Origin: Trichosporon coremiiforme
Lineage: Eukaryota; Basidiomycota; Tremellomycetes; Trichosporonales; Trichosporonaceae
Direction of reading: 5' to 3'
DNA: 64,000 nt
NCBI GenBank assembly: GCA_039545355.1
Contig: BCJJ01000030.1
Coordinates: 189,954 to 253,953, forward strand
The notes beneath the pieces are model-generated. The model saw only the letters and a list, made by a program, of their open reading frames with translations. It ran no database searches and had not been told where the DNA came from. Shown one piece after another: positions 57,837 to 64,000 of the stretch (position 1 is the stretch's first letter; each line of letters starts with the position of its first letter). A program made the translations under genes and the position numbers.

Positions 57837-60800
57837 ATGAACAGCGACCACCATTCACGGACCTATCTCGATTCTGACGACACGTCTGGCACCGACAGAG
57901 GACACAGCTTCACTGATCTGGAGCCGCCATGCCGCCCTCCGCTATGCGCTTTTGGCAGCGACACACCCGCCAAGCAGTGGTAAGCATGGATCCGGAGGTG
58001 CAAGGTATAACACTGAGCTACTTGGCACTCCTTGCAACACCAAGCTCACACCTATCCTCATCATCACTTCCTATCACCAAGTGAAAGCCCCAGCAACTTC
58101 ACCGTCGTCCTCTGTACCTTTCCGACTCCTTTGCTAAATCCTACTGCAAGTGTTGACTTTCCACGGCATTGACACTTAATGCTAACATCGCCTCTCTCCA
58201 GATCGGTTCCCGCAGCACATTGCTCCCTCGTTCCCGGCCGATACCACAGCCCTTGTCGCTCGCAAAACCAGGTAAGCACCCTTCTGGTCCAACTCGACCT
58301 CATCGTCATAGGGAACGACCGAGAACCTTGCGACCTGCCGTTCCAACCCCCTCACCGCATCACCCCTTCAGCCTCGCCTCATCCCTGCTCTCCTCTCGCC
58401 GAAAATTCGGCACATTCTTTACTAGATCGCCTGACGTCAATCCAGCGCGATGAGTGTTCGCAGCTGGTACCACCGTGCCAAGAATCATACGCGCTTTGGC
58501 ATACCGAAGGACGCTGATCTCGTCACGCCTTATACTTTGATCACCAGCCCGCAGCAGCTGTCCGGCCAGTCATCAGTCTCAACGTCCAACGGCAACTCCC
58601 CGCAGCTCCCTGATGCAGCCCCGCAGGGCGAGCCAGTCGTCGGCCCGGTTCCTGACCAGTTGTGCCGTGCCGAGACCTCAGTCTGTGCGGCTCCAACCGA
58701 CTACGACTACACTGATCAAGTTACCGACACTCGCCCTCGTCCGACTGCGATCGAGTTCCCTAAGGATTCTGCACAGTCTGAGTGCGTACCTCTTCTCCAG
58801 CGTTCCCTTCCCTCTTGATCTCCTCCCCCCCCCCCTCCATCCTGCGATCGCTTTGAACCCGAGACCGGGGCGCGGACGGCAGGCTATCTCCGATGCCCTG
58901 CCCTCCCGTACCCTGGAGTCAGCATCTTGATATTATCGACGCCACTGGCGTTCAAGTCTCGGACTCGTCCAAGGATGAAGCCAAACAGCCCTGCACCCAT
59001 TTCTCCCTTCTTTCAAAGGTTTCTTCACAAGCGTGACGTTCTTTCCCTCGAGCCTGAAGACGAGGCGCTCCTGGCTCTAGAGCTCTTGGTGCAGCTTCAA
59101 GAGAATTCTAGCAATGAGGGGGGACCGAGCCCATCGGAGAAGCTTGAATCGTCGTTTGAGGAGAACGCCCATGTGACCGATGCCGTCAATGAACTCGTTG
59201 TTGATCGCGCCAGCATTGCTCCTTCTCACGGCACCTCAGAAAACGACGAGGCGAAGATCGGCTCGGCGCATGAGTGCGCTGTCAATGTCGCTCACAACAG
59301 CGAGTCAGTCATTGCGAGTACGACCATTTTATCTCCCCAGCCTATCCGCCGCGACGGCTTCGCCACCTTCCTGTCCCGATATCAAGACACTACCGAGCAC
59401 GACGCCGACTCCAACAGCAGCTCTAGCTACATCACCTTCAGCCATTCGCTTAACGAAGCGGATCACCCTTACCAGCTGATCAATTCGCCTCCCTCGACCC
59501 CTGGCGAGAGTACCAAGGACATCGGCGATAAAGTCGATGAAGGTTGTAAGGATCGTCTGAACAGGATTCTCAAGGCCAGAAACGGTGACACTGGTGCAAT
59601 CGAGGAAACCATCAAGCGCGCGCACGCGCAGGGTGCCCAGTTTTTGACCACGCAGGTCTCCCAGGCTTGCCAACAGGTCTGCGCTTCTCCGTTCGGCGCA
59701 GGACTGAGCACCGGCTCTACGCCTTTTGGTTCAGACCCGTTCAACCCTCCTCAGCAGATGGTCCCTGGTGCTGGCCTTCATGTCCCCGTTATTGGCCCTT
59801 ACATTCATGCTCCAGTCCACTCTCCTACCGCTCCTCACGCCGCCGCTTCTCAGCCGCTTGTTAATTGTGCTCCGTCCAAGGTCCAGCAGACCTCGGAGGG
59901 TACCGATTCTGCCCAGGAGTCGGACAATTCTGGTGCAGATGACTCCCCCGCCGCGGCAATTCGGCGTCTTTGGCTGTACATGGTGAAGACGAATGGTTTC
60001 AAGGATGACCTGAATGTCCTGCCTCTTGAGTGCGATGCAACCAACATTCCGCCCCCTCATATTCCGTCCGTTCCCTTCTCCTCCGCCCGTCGCTCACGCC
60101 GTCCCTTTGGCACCACCAATCTCACTCACTCACACTCCCGTCGACCCTCCGGCGCGACCGACCATCCAAACTACTCCCGCGGCCACCGCTCCAATCTCAG
60201 CCATGGTTCCCTTGGCGGTTCGATCGGTCATGGCAGTGCCCAAGTCCGCGCTGCTGCCCTGCGTAACCCTTCGGGTCACGGTCAGACTGGTAGTGCGAAG
60301 ACGGCGCCCAGCAGCTGCGGCTCCGGCCACGCTCACCAGAGGATTCTTGGTTTCGAAGTTCCCGGCCAGCCCTCTCAGCCCGCCCAGAGGCGCCGGGGCC
60401 TTCCTTCCGGGCTCACCATGACTCCGATCAAGCCTCATGGAGAGCCCAAGCCGATCACCCGGCAGCCAAGTGGTCTCCGCCACACCGGCGCCGCAAAGGC
60501 GCACTACGCGGATCCTGACTATTCCTCCTTCCGTCATGCCCGCCCTCGCCACAACTCTGCTGGAAGCCAAGACCCTGTCGCTCGTCCCGCCCGTCATAAC
60601 TCCGGTACCTCCTACCACTCGGCGAGCAAGCCTGTGTCGCGTCGCTTTTCGACTGGCCAGCACTCGACCCATCCCGCGTCGCGCCGCCCCTTGGCTGGCC
60701 ATTCGGTCATTTCGCACACGCACTACGCTCAACCTGCTTCTCTTCGGCCCTCCGCTTCCGCTCATGCCTCGCGCCGCCCTTCCGCTTCGGCCTCCTCGAT

Positions 60801-61371
60801 GCGGCGCCCCTCGGCGTTTGCTTCCACCTTGCGCCGTCCTTCTGTCTGTGCTGTCCCCGCGCGCCATCCCTCGGTCTCGGCCACCTCCTCGGGCCACCGC
60901 TCGGCGTCGTCTCCATCTGATCCTTGCTGCCCCTCCGTCCCCGCCGCGCCCGAGATTTCCGGATCGCGGTTTGCCAACTTGTACGAGGCAACCCACGGCC
61001 GTTCCCGCAGCGGATCGTACCCCGTCGCGCACTACGCTCCTCGTCGTGGTTCTTCAACTAAGCCCGATGTCGCGAAGAAGGAGAAGCCGATCTATACTCG
61101 CGCCTACCTCAAGCCCTTCACCCGTTACAAGCTCCCGAAGGCTCCGATTCCTGCCAACTTTACTCTACCCACCCACGGCTTTCCCCGCTTCTGTGAGGGC
61201 CGGAAGGATGGCACGAACTTGTGGAACTTCTGTTTGCAATGGGAGATGAAGGGGGAGACGCTACTGCGCTGCCTGTATTGCGAGGAGTTCATCCCCGCCG
61301 AGAGCGAGGAGGACGCGTATGCGGCGGCGCAGGAGGTGAACGACTCAGACGCTGCCATCCCTGACTGGTGA
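57837..61371 (+). CDS. Low-complexity Ser/Pro/Arg-rich orphan protein, 1021 aa, five exons
   Basis: Exons: 57837-57979, 58082-58149, 58202-58271, 58446-58781 and 58923-61371. Each joins in frame: the start exon MNSDHHSRTYLDSDDTSGTD, then NFTVVLCTFPTPLLN, then RFPQHIAPSFPADTTALVAR, then MSVRSWYHRAKNHTRFGIP. Intron 1 lacks a clear branch point, so the first two exons are the least certain; the ATG at 58450 is a fallback start. The large last exon has an acidic helical part (RDVLSLEPEDEALLALELL). It also has a long Ser/His/Arg-rich tract with near-repeats of the form RRPSASAS, RRPSAFAS and RRPSVCAV (about residues 800-880). A folded-looking C-terminus follows, with aromatic residues and CLYCEEF. 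RRPS sites resemble PKA targets. No family is recognised and no membrane span is seen. Confidence 0.65.
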
Positions 61372-62498
61372 GACCTTCAGCTTCCCGAGATAGATCGGCA
61401 ACTGGACTAGTGAGCACGACTCACTGCGACTCCCTCAAGATCAATACCTGTATCATAAACTCACCCACGGAAGACTTGAGAAGTACGACACGAACGAAAC
61501 GAAGCGAACGCGAAGTAACGGTCTCTGAGTCATATACCACCTGGTTAATCACGACAATGACTGTCTGTTGTCTGTAGCAGCTCTCCCTCTGTCAATAGGA
61601 ACTGAACAACGTTGTAAATGGCTCGAGATGAAAAACCCATAAAGAAATCCCACCTCAACTTTGACAATGAACACTGCTTTCCAGCACTCACACTTACACT
61701 GTCCTCGGAGGACAGACTCATCACCTTGCACAGCTTGAGAACAAAAGCCGCAAAAGGACGGGTGCGCAAGACCGGCGCTTCGACTGCCAAGTCGCCGATC
61801 TTCGTGAGCGCTTCAGGGGGCTTCCTCGAATTCGCCGAGACCGTGCCCAGGCGGTCGAGGCTACGACTCGTTGAGAGGGTTCCAAATAGCGCTCGGCGAG
61901 CAGACCCCTGCCGAGGGGACCAGGATTGAGATGTAACACCCTATCACGAAAGTTGGCGACTACTCAGGAGATCGCCATGGAGGTGCGATGCGGAACAAAG
62001 AAGCAGTGCAACTTCCGCAATGGCTACTGTGCCAGGGGCGAAAGAACAATGCACAGTGCGAAAGAGCCCTGTCTAGTTGTGACAAGGCGGGCGGTGGCTG
62101 TTCCCGGGAGCTTCCTGCTGAGAGCAGGCGGTGGCCATTATAAGACGATTGGTGACTGTACTTCGGAGTACGCCGGAGGTCCGTACCACCAAGACTGAGG
62201 TGCTTCAGATGCAAGACGGTTCAAGGCGGCCCTGGAAATCCGAGAGTGCTTCATGCAGAGCAGCGCCTGAGAGTCATCATGATGGCTGCTTGCCCACCTG
62301 CGCGTTGTGAAACAGCGTCACGCGCCGAGGAACTTCGGCGGCGCCGATGCGATCGGGGTGGGTAGATGCCGAAGTTTGCCGAGCGGTGGTCATATGACCA
62401 TTCCTGTTGCGCACCTATATCATCGCATCCAACCTCTCACTTCCCCATCAACAACAATCTCCCCTGTCCCGCTTGTCTACCAGCCCGCACTCAGCGCC
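61372..62498. other. Intergenic, no gene seen
   Basis: About 1.1 kb between tandem plus-strand genes. A 103-codon plus-strand frame (61618-61929) and overlapping minus-strand frames have no recognisable product. The last 200 bp should hold the cupin promoter. Confidence 0.45.
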
Positions 62499-62927
62499 AT
62501 GGCAACTCTCACGATGAACACGAACTCGGTCTTCCACGTCCCGCCTCCCTCCTCCTCGGCTCTGCTCAACAACGAGCCAGCCCTGCAGGTGAACGACCAG
62601 GACCTCACCGTCATGACCGTCAAAGGGCAGTACTATTGGCACGTGCACGCGTCGAGCGACGAGATGTTCTACGTCATGGACGGCGACCTTACCTTGCAAA
62701 TGCGCCCGGCTCGCCGAGAGGGCGAACCGGAGAGGCCCGAAGACGACGCGGACCGCACAATCCAGTTGACGAAGGGGGACATCTTCGTCGTGCCGAAGAA
62801 CACGGAGCATCGGTCCGGAAGCAAGGAGGGAGCGCAGGTCATGTTCCTTCTCCGCCAAGGGAGCTTGGACTTCATGAGCGACGATAAGGTCGAGGAAGGA
62901 GGGAAGATTACGGGCCACGGGGAGTAG
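62499..62927 (+). CDS. Small single-domain cupin, 142 aa
   Basis: The start at 62499 (MATLTMNTNSVF) follows GCGCC and opens the coding bias; the frame is open further upstream without such bias. Both cupin motifs are present. Motif 1 is GQYYWHVHASSDEMFYVMDG, with His-x-His-x4-Glu metal ligands. Motif 2 is GDIFVVPKNTEHRSGS, with the fourth ligand His. A single small barrel suggests a metal-dependent isomerase, epimerase or dioxygenase-type protein, often dimeric. The substrate cannot be told from sequence. No introns and no signal peptide are seen. The C-terminal 25 residues are charged and probably disordered. Confidence 0.88.
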   Translation: MATLTMNTNSVFHVPPPSSSALLNNEPALQVNDQDLTVMTVKGQYYWHVHASSDEMFYVMDGDLTLQMRPARREGEPERPEDDADRTIQLTKGDIFVVPKNTEHRSGSKEGAQVMFLLRQGSLDFMSDDKVEEGGKITGHGE

Positions 62928-63494
62928 GGTGAGAGCGAGGAGAACGGGCGAAGGAAGCGACGGGAATGGGCGTGTGGTACGGTGTGATCGCAAGTACTTG
63001 ACAAGGGCAAGAGTTAGGCAGTATGCAAATCCATGAAGGCACTATCTCGCTACCTAACACCGTTGTTACCAGCAAGATCGTGCCGGTCAGCTTTCAGCAG
63101 CTCGGTGCTTGGCGTCGTTCGGTTGATCTCTACTTGCGACAGATCGGCGGGCATCGATGACATCACCACCTAACGGCCACCTCGGCGACCCCCAAACCAT
63201 TTCTTGACCGCGGCCGCAACATGGCGGTGGAGCAGGGCGTTTAGCATTACTGCGCTCGATAATAACAGACCATCTCATTGCATGAGGTTGGCACGTTGCA
63301 CAGCAGCTGGGAGGTGACGGTGGCTCGGATAACAAGTCACTCAATGTCAGCTTATAAATCGCCGAGCTAGGCTGATCGTTGAACAGCTGACCAAGCCTCG
63401 TCACCCTTATAAACATCGTGTCCTCGCTTCAGTCTCTCAGTACCACTTCTTCTTCGCGCAGCCACCGCGTCCACCACGTCCACCTCGAAACACG
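62928..63494. other. Intergenic, no gene seen
   Basis: These 567 bp lie between the cupin and the DUF427 gene, both on the plus strand. The sequence upstream of 63495 is pyrimidine-rich, as at other starts here. Confidence 0.45.
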
Positions 63495-63896
63495 ATGCTG
63501 AACAAACCCGGCGACATCGAGGTCCGCCCCTCAAAGGCACACGTGCAGGTATACTCCCAGCGGGGTGCACTACTCGCCGACTCGTCTGCTCCAGTCGAAC
63601 TGGACGAATTCCGCTGTCCGACACGATACTACCTCCCCCGGGACGACGTCAAGTGGGCTCAGCTCGTGAAGACCGACACAGTCACGCAGTGTCCGTACAA
63701 GGGCACCTGCGACCTGTACTGGGCAGCGAAGGACGACGAACTCGCGAAACCACTCGCGTGGGAATACGCCGACCCGCTGCCTGCTGTGAAGGAGATCAAG
63801 GGCCGGGTGGCGTTCTGGAACGAGCAGGTCAAGTTGCTAGTCGATGGCATCGAGTGGAGGAAGGGCAACGAGCAAAGTCATAAGGGTCAGAAGTGA
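63495..63896 (+). CDS. DUF427 domain protein, 133 aa
   Basis: One intronless frame. The family hallmarks are clear: RPSKAHVQVYSQRGALLADS, the PTRYYLPRDDV segment, the CPYKGTCDLYW core, WEYADPLPAVKEIKGRVAFW and VKLLVDG near the end. DUF427 proteins are small single-domain proteins found in bacteria and fungi, with no firmly assigned reaction. The length is normal. The basic, Gln-rich tail is likely disordered. About 100 bp remain to the window edge. Confidence 0.92.
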   Translation: MLNKPGDIEVRPSKAHVQVYSQRGALLADSSAPVELDEFRCPTRYYLPRDDVKWAQLVKTDTVTQCPYKGTCDLYWAAKDDELAKPLAWEYADPLPAVKEIKGRVAFWNEQVKLLVDGIEWRKGNEQSHKGQK

Positions 63897-64000
63897 TGCA
63901 TGACATGAAGTGATATGCAGAAGGATGCATTGGAATGGTGGAAAGAATGCCCAGGTGGGCACGGCGTTCGGAGGTCGGCAATCTAACGCGCGCGGCTGTC

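Overview
The window looks like nuclear DNA of a basidiomycete yeast, most likely Tremellomycetes and plausibly Trichosporonales (the order is inferred). Genes are GC-rich with strong G/C preference at third codon positions. They are cut by very short introns (mostly 36-60 bp) with GTGAGT or GTAAGY donors, CTGAC or CTAAC branch points and CAG acceptors. The gene set is fungal: a fused CYP505 P450-reductase, Recyclin-1, a Zn2Cys6 regulator, a Fre-type ferric reductase and a Tom1/HUWE1 HECT ligase. I built the exon joins by hand, requiring consensus splice sites and an unbroken frame across every junction.

Layout. 1-6 kb, minus strand: a tiny four-exon Cys-rich membrane protein, a 157-aa unknown protein, and a nine-exon SAC-domain phosphoinositide phosphatase of the Sac2/INPP5F type. 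6.8-10.1 kb, minus: an intronless CYP505. 10.1-17.1 kb: gene-poor, with a diverged tandem repeat and a decayed gene. 17.1-18.5 kb, minus: a stand-alone tryptophan synthase beta chain. 21.1-22.0 kb, plus: a crotonase ending in the peroxisomal signal SKL. 22.0-24.1 kb, minus: a small unknown gene with an unresolved 5' end, then a multi-exon pseudogene. 25.2-28.1 kb: two unknown convergent genes. 28.7-32.0 kb, plus: Recyclin-1. 32.4-35.1 kb, plus: a Zn2Cys6 transcription factor. 35.2-36.2 kb, minus: a PLP homeostasis protein. 36.2-38.5 kb: gene-poor. 38.5-41.8 kb, plus: a ferric reductase. 42.2-44.4 kb, minus: an armadillo protein resembling RAP1GDS1. 44.7-55.8 kb, plus: the 3571-aa HECT ligase. 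A 100-N assembly gap follows, flanked by a direct repeat. 57.8-61.4 kb, plus: a 1021-aa low-complexity orphan. The window ends with a small cupin and a DUF427 protein.

This is not a single-pathway cluster. Membrane trafficking and lipid signalling recur (SAC phosphatase, Recyclin-1, RAP1GDS1-like), as do lipid oxidation (CYP505, peroxisomal hydratase) and PLP biology (TrpB-like, PLPBP). I see no operon-like logic, no tRNA or rRNA gene, no CRISPR array and no intact transposon. The most unusual gene is the stand-alone TrpB, because fungi normally carry a fused alpha-beta tryptophan synthase. The most unusual non-genic item is the repeat-flanked assembly gap.
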